A stretch of 27,151 nt of DNA from Bacteroidales bacterium UBA6408 (GTDB taxonomy: Bacteria > Bacteroidota > Bacteroidia > Bacteroidales > UBA932): the NCBI GenBank assembly GCA_002439805.1, contig DJPQ01000014.1, forward strand, positions 1 through 27,151, read 5' to 3'. A model generated the notes under the pieces. That model ran no database searches. It was not told where the DNA came from and saw nothing but the letters and a program-made list of their open reading frames with translations. Position 1 is the stretch's first letter; the number at the start of each line of letters is the position of its first letter. Shown piece after piece: positions 8,291 through 16,169 of the stretch. Made by a program: the position numbers and the translations under genes.

Positions 8291-9130
8291 CTAAACCTCG
8301 TCGGCGAAGCGGTGGCGGCCGAGGAGGCAGGCTCCGAGAACGCCTATCCTGTCCGGGTTCTCCGACTGGAGAATCCGGACATTCTTGTACATGAGCTTGA
8401 GCGAGAACTTGCGGATGCTGGACTTGATGGCCTCGGTGAAGTAGATGCTGTCGCGGCTGAAGCTGCCGCTGAGAATCACAGCCTCGGGGTTGAAGAGGTT
8501 GATGAGATTCGCCAGCTGCTTGCCGAGTTCCATGCCCATGTTCTCGATGAGGTCGATGCAGAGCGGGTCCTCGCGGTTGATTGCGCCGAGGATGTCCGCC
8601 GGCGTTGGCTCCGCGCCGTTGCTTATCATTCCCTTCAGGATAGTCGCCTCGCCCTTGCGGATTCTTTCTACCAGCATCCGCTGCATCGCCATTCCGGAGA
8701 CCTCCGTCTCGAGGCAGCCCTTCTTTCCGCAGTGGCAGATGATTTCGTTGTTATAGACATTCATGTGTCCGAACTCCCCGGCGTAGCCGTTGTTCCCTCC
8801 ATAGACCTTGCCGTCAATCACGATGCCGAGCCCGAGTCCCCAGCTGATGTTGACGAAGAGGAAATTGCGGAATCTCTCGCGGTTGTAGAGGCACAGCTCT
8901 CCGAAGGTCATGGCGCGGGTGTTGTTCTCGATGATACACCTCAGCCCTATTTTCTCCGTGAGGGTCTCCGCGAGAGGGGTGTCGTCGCCCTCGAAGTTGA
9001 ACGCGCTGTGGCTCACCCCGGCCTTCGAGTCTATGCGGCCGCTTATGCTGAAGCAGGTGTATGCAATCTCTGATTTCTCAATCGTCAGGCTGTCAATGAA
9101 TTGCAGCACGGCTCCGCACATCTTTTCCAA
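8291..9130 (-). CDS. ROK-family repressor, sugar-binding C-terminal part (separated by frameshift)
   Basis: About 279 residues of a ROK (NagC/XylR-type) protein. Visible marks are ENNTRAM, VNISWGLGLGIVIDG, AGEFGHMNV, and the zinc motif CHCGKKGCLE; the end is VLGACLLG. The ROK kinase catalytic Asp (ENDAN in kinases) is replaced by Asn in ENNTR, so this is a sensor, not a kinase. The frame has no natural ATG at its start; it opens at a TTG right after the nine-C run. Removing one C joins it to the N-terminal half (9093-9506) as NTPPYLEKMCGAVLQF, giving one protein of 404 residues from 9506 to 8291, a normal size. So this is the same gene, off frame by one base. It is either inactive, phase variable, or an assembly error. 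Sugar class sensed is unknown. Confidence 0.85.
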   Translation of the reverse strand: MEKMCGAVLQFIDSLTIEKSEIAYTCFSISGRIDSKAGVSHSAFNFEGDDTPLAETLTEKIGLRCIIENNTRAMTFGELCLYNRERFRNFLFVNISWGLGLGIVIDGKVYGGNNGYAGEFGHMNVYNNEIICHCGKKGCLETEVSGMAMQRMLVERIRKGEATILKGMISNGAEPTPADILGAINREDPLCIDLIENMGMELGKQLANLINLFNPEAVILSGSFSRDSIYFTEAIKSSIRKFSLKLMYKNVRILQSENPDRIGVLGACLLGRHRFADEV

Positions 9131-9506
9131 ATAGGGGGGGGGTATTGCTATAGACCATATCGGGGAGACTTGTCTCCGCGATTACATTGCCCGAAAGATC
9201 CATCGCGCATATCATCAGCGAGTGCCGCTGTATATCTACTCCTATGAAGTATTTCGCATCCTCCCGCGTCATATAGACCGTGGGCTTCTTTCCCCTCGTC
9301 AGACTTCTTTTCCCGGCGGCCACCACCAGCCCGGCGTCCATCAGCCCGTTGATGTACTTGGTCACAGTGGGCACGCTGTAGCCGCAGAGTCCGGACAAAT
9401 CCGAAATCATGAGCCTGCCGTTCTCTATGAGGCATTTCAGGATTTTTCGTCTGATTTCTCCCGCCCTGTCGGGGTTTTCATGCTCCGTTTCATTCCATTC
9501 AGTCAT
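9093..9506 (-). CDS. ROK-family repressor, DNA-binding N-terminal part (frame breaks in C9 tract)
   Basis: This 137-residue frame starts at ATG 9506 and contains a winged helix-turn-helix: RRKILKCLIENG, SDLSGLCGYSVPTVTKYINGL and MDAGLVVAAGKR, then the first strand of the ROK fold (YFIGVDIQRHSLM). It keeps the right frame up to SNTPP and then reads 15 meaningless residues after the nine-C run before stopping. With one base fewer the frame continues into the sugar-binding part at 8291-9130. The gene is divergent from the SusC gene at 9834 and has its own consensus promoter at 9523-9554. ROK regulators usually bind near their own gene and respond to a free or phosphorylated sugar, so control of the second PUL, and perhaps of both, is inferred. 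If translated as seen, the product would lack the inducer-binding and oligomerisation parts. Confidence 0.85.
   Translation of the reverse strand: MTEWNETEHENPDRAGEIRRKILKCLIENGRLMISDLSGLCGYSVPTVTKYINGLMDAGLVVAAGKRSLTRGKKPTVYMTREDAKYFIGVDIQRHSLMICAMDLSGNVIAETSLPDMVYSNTPPLFGKDVRSRAAIH
9134..9142. repeat. G9 homopolymer (C9 in the ROK gene)
   Basis: Nine G on the plus strand, flanked by ATA and TATTG. It falls exactly where the ROK repressor reading frame shifts. Eight C would keep the frame open. Tracts of this kind change length by slipped-strand mispairing, and are also a common place for sequencing errors. Confidence 0.95.
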
Positions 9507-9522
9507 GTCGCGTTGTTTTTCA

Positions 9523-9554
9523 CAAAATTATAATTATGAAACCTTAATTTCAAA
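9523..9554 (-). promoter_or_regulatory. Promoter of the ROK repressor gene
   Basis: On the minus strand, TTTG (9554-9551), 20 nt, then TAATTTTG (9530-9523). This is a full match to the Bacteroidota primary-sigma consensus TTTG, 19-21 nt, TAnnTTTG. It would start the transcript about 10 bases upstream of the ATG at 9506. Confidence 0.75.
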
Positions 9555-9634
9555 CAAATGGGCTTGAAATCGCGAAAATAAATCATTTTAATAAAAGGGT
9601 GTGATGATTTCGTTTGAATAAATAAATCTGTTTA

Positions 9635-9673
9635 ATATCAATTGTTTGATATGTTCCGGCACTTTGTTGATAT
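9635..9673. promoter_or_regulatory. Candidate operator: inverted repeat plus extra half-site
   Basis: ATATCAA (9635-9641) and TTGATAT (9646-9652) form a perfect 7-bp inverted repeat with a 4-nt spacer. A second TTGATAT is at 9667-9673, 21 bases (two helical turns) further. The position between the divergent ROK and SusC genes fits a regulator site. Binding by the ROK protein is inferred. Confidence 0.5.
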
Positions 9674-9833
9674 ACACGCATTTGCCGATAATGCCCATGC
9701 GAGTGAAAATAAACTTTTGAGGTCTTTTTGTTTGTCGGATTATAGAAAATAACTTGCGTCAGTTTTCTCGGAACCGGCTTCTGAAGAAGGCTTTTTGACT
9801 TTTGTGAAAGACTAATAACTAAACCCAGAAACA

Positions 9834-12800
9834 ATGAGAAAAACTCAACTGCTCAGCATCTGCGTTTTCTCCTTATTCCTCTTTGAACTGGCGCTCACGG
9901 TTTCGTCCGGCACGGACAGGACGGTCCTCGCCTCGGAAACCGCCTCGTCTCAGGACGACAGGCTCGTCAGGGGAGTAATCAGGGACGCGAACGGCGAACC
10001 GGTAATCGGCGCGTCGGTCATAGAGTCCGGCACTTCAAACGGAGTGGTCACGGATGTCGATGGAAAGTTCTTGCTCACTGCTCCGCAGGGAGCAAAGATG
10101 GTGGTGTCATGTCTCGGCTACAGCGATGCCGCATTCACCGTCGATAAGCGGGAGCGCTACGACATCCGGCTCATGGAATCCTCCGAATTTCTTGACGAGG
10201 TCGTGGTGGTCGGCATGAACAACCGTCAGACAAGGCGTTCCATCACCGGAGCCGTCTCCACCATCCAGACCAAGGAACTCGTCCAGTCCCCGGTGGCGAA
10301 CATCTCCAACGCTCTTGCCGGCAAGCTTCCGGGACTCATCACCGTGCAGTCCTCCGGAGAGCCGGGAGCCGACGCCTCCTCGCTCTATGTCAGGGGACTC
10401 GGCACCTACGGAACGAGTGCTCCGCTCGTGGTGATTGACGGTCTGCCGAGAAACAAGGCCGACTTCGATATGCTCGACCCTAACGAGATAGAGTCCATAA
10501 CCATTCTGAAGGACGCCTCTTCATCTTCACTCTACGGAATCCAGGGCGCGAACGGTGTCATAGTCGTGAGCACACGGCGAGGAGGCGGGAACGAGGCTCC
10601 GAAGATTTCCTTCACGATACAGCAGGCCCTCCAGCAGCCTATCCGTCTGCCCGAGACCATGAGTTCCTACGAGCAGGCGCTCTACAACCGTGCGATCGAT
10701 TACAACGACGGGCAGCCGGAGCGCTATACCGACGAGGTGCTTGAAATCATAAAGAACGGCTCCGACCCCTACCAGTATCCTAATACCGACTGGTTCGATG
10801 TCGTGCTGAAGAACCATTCGTGGCAGCAGCAGTACAACATCAACATATCCGGCTCGCTCGGAAAGAACAACCGGGTCAACTATTTCATTTCCGGAAGCTA
10901 CATGAATCAGGGAACTCTGCTCAACCACACGGACGAGTTCACTGCCAACTACGGCGTGAAGCCAAAGTACGACAGATGGAACTTCCGCTCCAACCTCGAC
11001 GTACAGGCGACAAAGAGGCTGAACATAAGGATTGACATGGCCGGCCGCCTTGAGACGAGGGTCGGGCCGAGCGAGAGCTTCACTCATGTGTTCAACATCA
11101 TCACGAGCCGCCTCCCGGGCTCGCAGTCAATCTATAACCCTGACGGCACTCTCGCGGCGGGTTCCGCGCTTGAGATTCCTTACCAGAACAACCCTTACGG
11201 GGTCATCACCCGCAGCGGCTACTACAACCGTGGCAGCAACGTGATGTACGGAACGATTTCCGCGAAATATGACTTTGACTTCATCACCGAAGGTCTCAGC
11301 GCACAGGCATATTTCAGCTTCGAGAACACCAACAGCCTCCAGAGGGTGTGGAGGCAGGACTTCGAGCAGTTCTGGTACAGGGGAACTGACGCGGTCACCG
11401 GCGAGCCTGTCTATCAAGACTACACCACCAACGGCCGTCTTCAGGCAAGCACATTTTCTTCGGTCGAGCGCTACACCTACTACGACCTCCGCCTGAACTA
11501 TGACCGCGACTTCGGCCGCCACTCGGTTCACGCACAGCTGCTCGGCAACCGCACGCTCAAGAACCTCTACAGTTCCGAGTACATGTATGCCTATCAGGGA
11601 CTCAGCGCCCGCGCCGCCTACAACTTCGCTCAGCGCTGGTTCGCCGAGTTCAACCTCGGCTACAACGGCTCCGAGAACTTCCCCAAGGGCAGGCGCTACG
11701 GCGTGTTCCCGTCCTTCTCCGCCGGCTGGGTCATCAGCGACGAGCCTTGGCTTCATTCTCCCGACTGGCTCAAGATTTTCAAGATAAGGGGCTCCTACGG
11801 AACTGTCGGAAATGACCAGATTGGCGGCAACCGCTTCCTCTACATCAGCGAGTTCGGCCCGGGCGGCGCTCTCGGCAGCATATTCCCGAACGGATATTAC
11901 TTCGGAACGACAAACGGCGGAACTTCGGCTGCCGGCGGACACAACGAGACCCGCGTCGGCAACGCCTATGTCACTTGGGAGAAGGCCTACAAGACCAACG
12001 CCGGATTCGACCTGTCTCTCTTCGAGGGCAATGTCCTCAACCTCACCGTCGATTATTTCCACGAGAGGCGCGACAACATCCTCACCGCGGCCGGAAGCGT
12101 TCCTGACTATGTCGGCATCACCAACATCGCCCCGCGTAACTCCGGAAAGGTCGTGAATCAGGGAGTGGAGGGTGAAATCCGCTTCTTCAAGTCGTTCTCC
12201 AAGGACTTCTCGATTTTCTCCAACCTTCAGATGACCTGGGCGAAGAATAAGGTGCTCGAAAACGACCAGCCTGCTCCGGCCTACGACTATCAGGATCTTC
12301 GCGGCTATGAAATCGGCTATGCCCTAGGCTACAAGTCCATAGGCTTCTTCGAGAGCCAGGAGGACATCGACAACAGCCCGGCGCAGAAGTTCGGACCGGT
12401 GATTCCGGGAGACATCAAGTATCAGGACACCAACGGAGACAATGTGATTGACCCGTCCGACCGCGTGCCCATAAAGTGCTTCTCCGTGCCCACTCTCACC
12501 GGTGGCCTCTCGCTCGGCTTCAATCTTCACGGCTTCGACTTCAGCATGCTGTTCAGCGGCGCTATGGGAGGAACGGCCCGCCTGTGGTCCTATCCTTCCA
12601 GCGTCATCAATCTGCGCAGGTGGACCAAGGAGAACAAGGACGCGCTGTTTCCTGTCGCTCACACCACCGCGAACAACAATGTGGTTTCAGACCAGAACCT
12701 CATGAAGACCGACTACCTCAAGCTCAGGAACATCGAGCTCGGCTACACCTTCCCGACCGCGTGGATGAAGAAGATTCATGTCACTGCGGCTCGCATCTAT

Positions 12801-12935
12801 GTGAACGCGCAGAACGTGGCGGTGTGGGACAAGATGTGGCTCAAGGACCGCGATCCTGAGTCCGCCGGTTCGGGAACTCTGCCTTACCCTCTCCAGAGGG
12901 TGTTCAATATGGGGCTTCGCTTTGAATTACAGTAA
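9834..12935 (+). CDS. SusC/RagA-family TonB-dependent outer-membrane transporter
   Basis: A 1033-residue protein with a signal peptide (MRKTQLLSICVF then a hydrophobic core). A carboxypeptidase-regulatory-like domain follows (about 45-115: VRGVIRDANGEPVIGASV, GVVTDVDGKF), then the SusC-type DEVVVVG element (121-127), a TonB plug (about 135-245, with VQSSGEPGADASSLYVRG, PLVVIDGLP, ILKDASSSSLYG and GANGVIVVSTRRG) and a 22-strand-type beta-barrel to the C-terminal GLRFELQ. These proteins import glycan oligomers across the outer membrane with energy from TonB, together with their SusD partner, whose gene starts 3 bases downstream. No sigma-regulator STN domain is visible at the N-terminus, which agrees with control by the ROK protein rather than by an anti-sigma system. 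The family is certain; the substrate is not. Confidence 0.97.
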   Translation: MRKTQLLSICVFSLFLFELALTVSSGTDRTVLASETASSQDDRLVRGVIRDANGEPVIGASVIESGTSNGVVTDVDGKFLLTAPQGAKMVVSCLGYSDAAFTVDKRERYDIRLMESSEFLDEVVVVGMNNRQTRRSITGAVSTIQTKELVQSPVANISNALAGKLPGLITVQSSGEPGADASSLYVRGLGTYGTSAPLVVIDGLPRNKADFDMLDPNEIESITILKDASSSSLYGIQGANGVIVVSTRRGGGNEAPKISFTIQQALQQPIRLPETMSSYEQALYNRAIDYNDGQPERYTDEVLEIIKNGSDPYQYPNTDWFDVVLKNHSWQQQYNINISGSLGKNNRVNYFISGSYMNQGTLLNHTDEFTANYGVKPKYDRWNFRSNLDVQATKRLNIRIDMAGRLETRVGPSESFTHVFNIITSRLPGSQSIYNPDGTLAAGSALEIPYQNNPYGVITRSGYYNRGSNVMYGTISAKYDFDFITEGLSAQAYFSFENTNSLQRVWRQDFEQFWYRGTDAVTGEPVYQDYTTNGRLQASTFSSVERYTYYDLRLNYDRDFGRHSVHAQLLGNRTLKNLYSSEYMYAYQGLSARAAYNFAQRWFAEFNLGYNGSENFPKGRRYGVFPSFSAGWVISDEPWLHSPDWLKIFKIRGSYGTVGNDQIGGNRFLYISEFGPGGALGSIFPNGYYFGTTNGGTSAAGGHNETRVGNAYVTWEKAYKTNAGFDLSLFEGNVLNLTVDYFHERRDNILTAAGSVPDYVGITNIAPRNSGKVVNQGVEGEIRFFKSFSKDFSIFSNLQMTWAKNKVLENDQPAPAYDYQDLRGYEIGYALGYKSIGFFESQEDIDNSPAQKFGPVIPGDIKYQDTNGDNVIDPSDRVPIKCFSVPTLTGGLSLGFNLHGFDFSMLFSGAMGGTARLWSYPSSVINLRRWTKENKDALFPVAHTTANNNVVSDQNLMKTDYLKLRNIELGYTFPTAWMKKIHVTAARIYVNAQNVAVWDKMWLKDRDPESAGSGTLPYPLQRVFNMGLRFELQ

Positions 12936-12938
12936 ATT

Positions 12939-14642
12939 ATGATTGAGATGAAAAGAATATACTATATTTTTGCCGTCATTGCCGCTGCCTCTCTTGCCGT
13001 TTCCTGCGGCGATTTCCTTGAGCGTGCTCCGGGAGACAACATGACCAAGGAGGAACTGTTCTCCAAGATTGAGACGGCGGAGCGCTATCTGGACAATGCC
13101 TATGCCTACCTTCCGGACTTCCAGTGCAACACGGAAGACCTTTCTGGACGCTATAAGCTCGGCGGTGCTACCGACGAAATCGGATTCCAGCAGGCCTCGG
13201 GCTATCCGGCCTCACCCTTTGACATCAACCTCGGCAGCTGGAATCCGACCCAGATGCCCATGGCCCGTAACTGGAGCGACTTCTACGGCTGCATCCGGCG
13301 CTGCAATATGTTCATCGAGAACTATGACCTCATTCCTGAGGATATGTCGGCCGGCGGGGCGAGCAACCGGAAGGAAAGGCTGCTCGGCGAGGCCTACGGA
13401 CTTCGTGGCTACTACTATTTTCTGCTTTTCAAGCAGTGGGGAGGAGTGCCGATTATAAATTCTGTTCTTGACCCGGGCAACATCGAGTCCCTCAAGGGAA
13501 TCAAGCGGGCAAGCGCGGAGGAGACCGTGAATCAGGTTCTCTCGGACATGGACGAGGCTATGCTCCACCTTCCGGAGAGGCATGATGACGCCAATTTCGG
13601 CCGCTTTACTTCTGTCGTTGCGGCTGTGGTGAAGGCGCAGGTGAAGCTCTATTGGGCCAGCAAGTATTGGAACAGGGACAATGACCTTTCGCGCTGGGAG
13701 GATGCGGCCGAGGCGAACCGCGAGGCGCTGAACATGGCGGAGAAGGCGGGCTACATCCTTGCCCCGACCTACACGGAGATGTTCAACAAGGCCGCCATCT
13801 CAAGCGAGTTCATCTGGACGAAGAACTCCGAGCACTACGAGTGCTACTGGTGGGATTTCTACGCGATGCCGCTGGGCTACAATGCCTACAATGTCGATGG
13901 ACCGCTTCAGGAGATTGTGGATGACTTCGAGATGAAGGCGACCGGAAAGATTCCTGTGACCGGCTACAATGCGGACAATACGCAGATTATCGACGAGACC
14001 TCCGGCTATGACCCCGAGCATCCGTGGGATGGCCGCGACGACAGGTTCTACAGCTGCATTCTCTACAACGGGGCGCAGCTTCAGGGCCGTCCGATTGACA
14101 TCTCAGCCAACGGAAAGGACAACATCAACATAGGCTCCATCATCCGCACGAACTATTTCACGAGGAAATATCTCGACGAGAACCACAACCTCGTGACCAA
14201 CGCGAGCTGGACCTACCGCCGTTTCGCCATCATGAGGACATCCGAGCTCTATCTGAACTATGCCGAGGCGCTCATCGAGATGGGCGGCGCTTCCAACCTT
14301 GAGCGTGCCAAGGAACTCATCAACACCATCCGCCGCCGGGCCAAGTGTACCGTCGAACTCCCGTCGGGGCTAACTCAGGAGCAGCTTCGCGTGAAGGCCC
14401 GTCAGGAGCGCAGGATGGAGCTGGTGTTTGAGAACCACAGGTTCTGGGACGTGCGCCGCTGGATGATTGCGGAGACTGTCGATAACAAGACGGTGCATCG
14501 TGTGGCGGTTGACGCCGACGGCAAGATTACCTACCCGGTGTTCCAGAAGAGGGTGTTCGACCCGACCCGCCACTACCTCTTCCCGATTCCTCAGACCGAA
14601 ATCGACAAGAACCGCGCTCTGGAGCAGAATCCGGGCTGGTGA
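12939..14642 (+). CDS. SusD/RagB-family outer-membrane lipoprotein
   Basis: A 567-residue lipoprotein. The start used is the ATG 3 bases after the SusC stop; a second ATG three codons in (MKRIYYIF) is equally good. The lipobox is VSC (Cys23), followed by GDFLERAPGDN, the usual SusD start. Tetratricopeptide-like helices include RRCNMFIENYD and LLGEAYGLRGYYYFLLFKQW, and the C-terminal part has RTSELYLNYAEALIEMG, INTIRRRAKC, QERRMELVFENHRFWDVRRW and PIPQTEIDKN. It binds glycan at the cell surface and closes the SusC barrel beside it. Translation is probably coupled to SusC because the genes are almost contiguous. A surface-binding lipoprotein gene follows after 42 bases. Confidence 0.97.
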   Translation: MIEMKRIYYIFAVIAAASLAVSCGDFLERAPGDNMTKEELFSKIETAERYLDNAYAYLPDFQCNTEDLSGRYKLGGATDEIGFQQASGYPASPFDINLGSWNPTQMPMARNWSDFYGCIRRCNMFIENYDLIPEDMSAGGASNRKERLLGEAYGLRGYYYFLLFKQWGGVPIINSVLDPGNIESLKGIKRASAEETVNQVLSDMDEAMLHLPERHDDANFGRFTSVVAAVVKAQVKLYWASKYWNRDNDLSRWEDAAEANREALNMAEKAGYILAPTYTEMFNKAAISSEFIWTKNSEHYECYWWDFYAMPLGYNAYNVDGPLQEIVDDFEMKATGKIPVTGYNADNTQIIDETSGYDPEHPWDGRDDRFYSCILYNGAQLQGRPIDISANGKDNINIGSIIRTNYFTRKYLDENHNLVTNASWTYRRFAIMRTSELYLNYAEALIEMGGASNLERAKELINTIRRRAKCTVELPSGLTQEQLRVKARQERRMELVFENHRFWDVRRWMIAETVDNKTVHRVAVDADGKITYPVFQKRVFDPTRHYLFPIPQTEIDKNRALEQNPGW

Positions 14643-14684
14643 TAGAAATCATTTAACAACTAATAACTTTAAATCTGAATTATT

Positions 14685-16169
14685 ATGAAAAGAATCATGT
14701 TTGCAATCAGCGCTGCGGCTCTTGCCGCCGGCCTGCTTGTCTCCTGTGAAAAGACGCCTCAGGACAACGGAAAGCCTGCGGACGAAAAGATTACCGTCAG
14801 CATTAAGGCTGACGCGGCATTTGCTGAGGACAACACCGCGAAGCTTACGCTTGAACTCTCCAAGGCGGCTTCGGCCGATGTGACCGTGACCCTTGCCAAG
14901 GCTCCGGTTCAGAGCGGCAAGAACGAGGTCCCGGCCAACTTCTCCAAGAGCGTGAAGATTGAAAAGGGCAGGACATCCGCCGAGGTGAATGTCGAGGCCG
15001 ACGTGCTCGGACTTGAGTCCGGAGAATATCAGGCTGCAATCAAGATTGCGGCTGTGAAGGGTGCCGAGACTCCGGAGGACGCAGTGGTATATATCGCCCT
15101 CAGCTATTCTTTCAAACCGGAGGTCAATGTCTATGCTGACAACACCTTCGCCGGTGACAGGACCGCGAAGATTCGCGTTGCCCTGGCAAAGGCCACAACG
15201 AAGGACGTGAAGGTGAAGCTTGCGCCGGCGGCGGACAACAAATATACGGTGACGATTGCTCCGGCCGAGCTTACGATTGCGGCCGGACAGACCGAGGCCG
15301 AGGCCGTTGCCACAATCGAGATTCCGGAAAGCGTTGAAATCGGAGTGACTCCTCATGTGATTGACATCGTCGAGGTTGAGAACGCCGTCAAGGGCAAGGT
15401 CACCACGGCGACAATCAACCTCGCATATCCGTTCTCTTACGCAATCACCATCGACGGCGACTTCTCCGACTGGGACAAGGACGGAATCATCACATATTCT
15501 CTTCCCGAGGGAACGGTTCTCTATCCGATGATTCGCAAGATGAAGCTTACCGGCGACAGCAAGACCGTTTATCTCTATTTTGAGTTTGTGGATCCGGGCA
15601 CGGTTGAATACTACAGCAGCAACAAGAAGGAAGTCCGCAAGGGCGAGCCTCTCGCAAGCAACACTCTGCCTATTGACATCTGGATTGACGCGGATGGAAA
15701 TGTCGAGACCGGATGCTATGTCGGGGCTACTGACAATGAACTGACTTATCCTCCGTATGCTCAGGACAATATGGGACTTGAGTGGTACATCGAGGGCGGT
15801 TTCCACATGGGCAATCCTTTCACCGACTTCACCGGCCTGACGGCATATTTCTATGGCGGAAAGGATAAGGATAATGTCTGGAGCGGAGGACTCACCACAC
15901 AGGCCGGCAACTATACTGCGGCCGAATTTTTCGGACAGGTCTCTTTCGACGAGGGCAGGAACCTCGGTCAGGCTGAGGTCATGTTCGACAGGAAGTTCTT
16001 CAAGATGACCACGAACAAGGCAAGATTCGCCCTCAAGCTCATGGACGGCCCTTGCAACTGGAATGCGATAGGTTATCTGCCTCAGGGCAACGCCGCCGAC
16101 ATGAAGAATCCGGAGTCAAGAACACAGGTTGATATGGCAACCGTAATCCTCCCTGACTATGTTGAATAA
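14685..16169 (+). CDS. Surface lipoprotein: two Ig-like repeats and a C-terminal CBM9-like module
   Basis: A 494-residue lipoprotein (LVSC, Cys21). Residues about 36-140 and 145-248 are two copies of an all-beta repeat: compare AFAEDNTAKLTLELSKA with TFAGDRTAKIRVALAKA, each followed by a Val/Lys-rich strand pattern. They resemble the N-terminal spacer domains of SusE/BT_3987-type proteins or Calx-beta repeats. The C-terminal half starts with ITIDGDFSDWD (255-265) and holds a CBM9-like module with IDIWIDADGN and GLEWYIEGG. This half is related to the lipoprotein at 710-1474. The likely role is a surface glycan-binding protein in the SusE/F position, with the Ig repeats lifting the module off the membrane. 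Its last 11 bases overlap the start of the DUF4838 gene, implying translational coupling. Binding itself is inferred. Confidence 0.85.
   Translation: MKRIMFAISAAALAAGLLVSCEKTPQDNGKPADEKITVSIKADAAFAEDNTAKLTLELSKAASADVTVTLAKAPVQSGKNEVPANFSKSVKIEKGRTSAEVNVEADVLGLESGEYQAAIKIAAVKGAETPEDAVVYIALSYSFKPEVNVYADNTFAGDRTAKIRVALAKATTKDVKVKLAPAADNKYTVTIAPAELTIAAGQTEAEAVATIEIPESVEIGVTPHVIDIVEVENAVKGKVTTATINLAYPFSYAITIDGDFSDWDKDGIITYSLPEGTVLYPMIRKMKLTGDSKTVYLYFEFVDPGTVEYYSSNKKEVRKGEPLASNTLPIDIWIDADGNVETGCYVGATDNELTYPPYAQDNMGLEWYIEGGFHMGNPFTDFTGLTAYFYGGKDKDNVWSGGLTTQAGNYTAAEFFGQVSFDEGRNLGQAEVMFDRKFFKMTTNKARFALKLMDGPCNWNAIGYLPQGNAADMKNPESRTQVDMATVILPDYVE

Larger units (their letters stand above)
9507..9833. 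promoter_or_regulatory. Divergent regulatory region between ROK repressor and SusC
   Basis: A 327-base AT-rich region without a gene. It holds the ROK promoter (9523-9554, minus strand) and an inverted repeat with an extra half-site (9635-9673). For the SusC side the best candidate is TTTG at 9727-9730, then 19 nt, then TAACTTGC (9750-9757), which matches only part of the TAnnTTTG element. A weak promoter would suit a regulated PUL. The rest, from about 9758 to 9833, is an untranslated leader with no structure I can support. Confidence 0.6.

Noticed and set aside
8153..9073. Open frame of about 306 codons on the plus strand across the ROK gene
   Set aside because: It is antisense to clear ROK motifs (GEFGH, CHCGKKGCLE) and is rich in Val/Glu/Ala as expected for a shadow frame.
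14649..15806. Open frame of about 385 codons on the minus strand
   Set aside because: It is antisense to the Ig-repeat/CBM9-like lipoprotein, which has a signal peptide and internal repeats.
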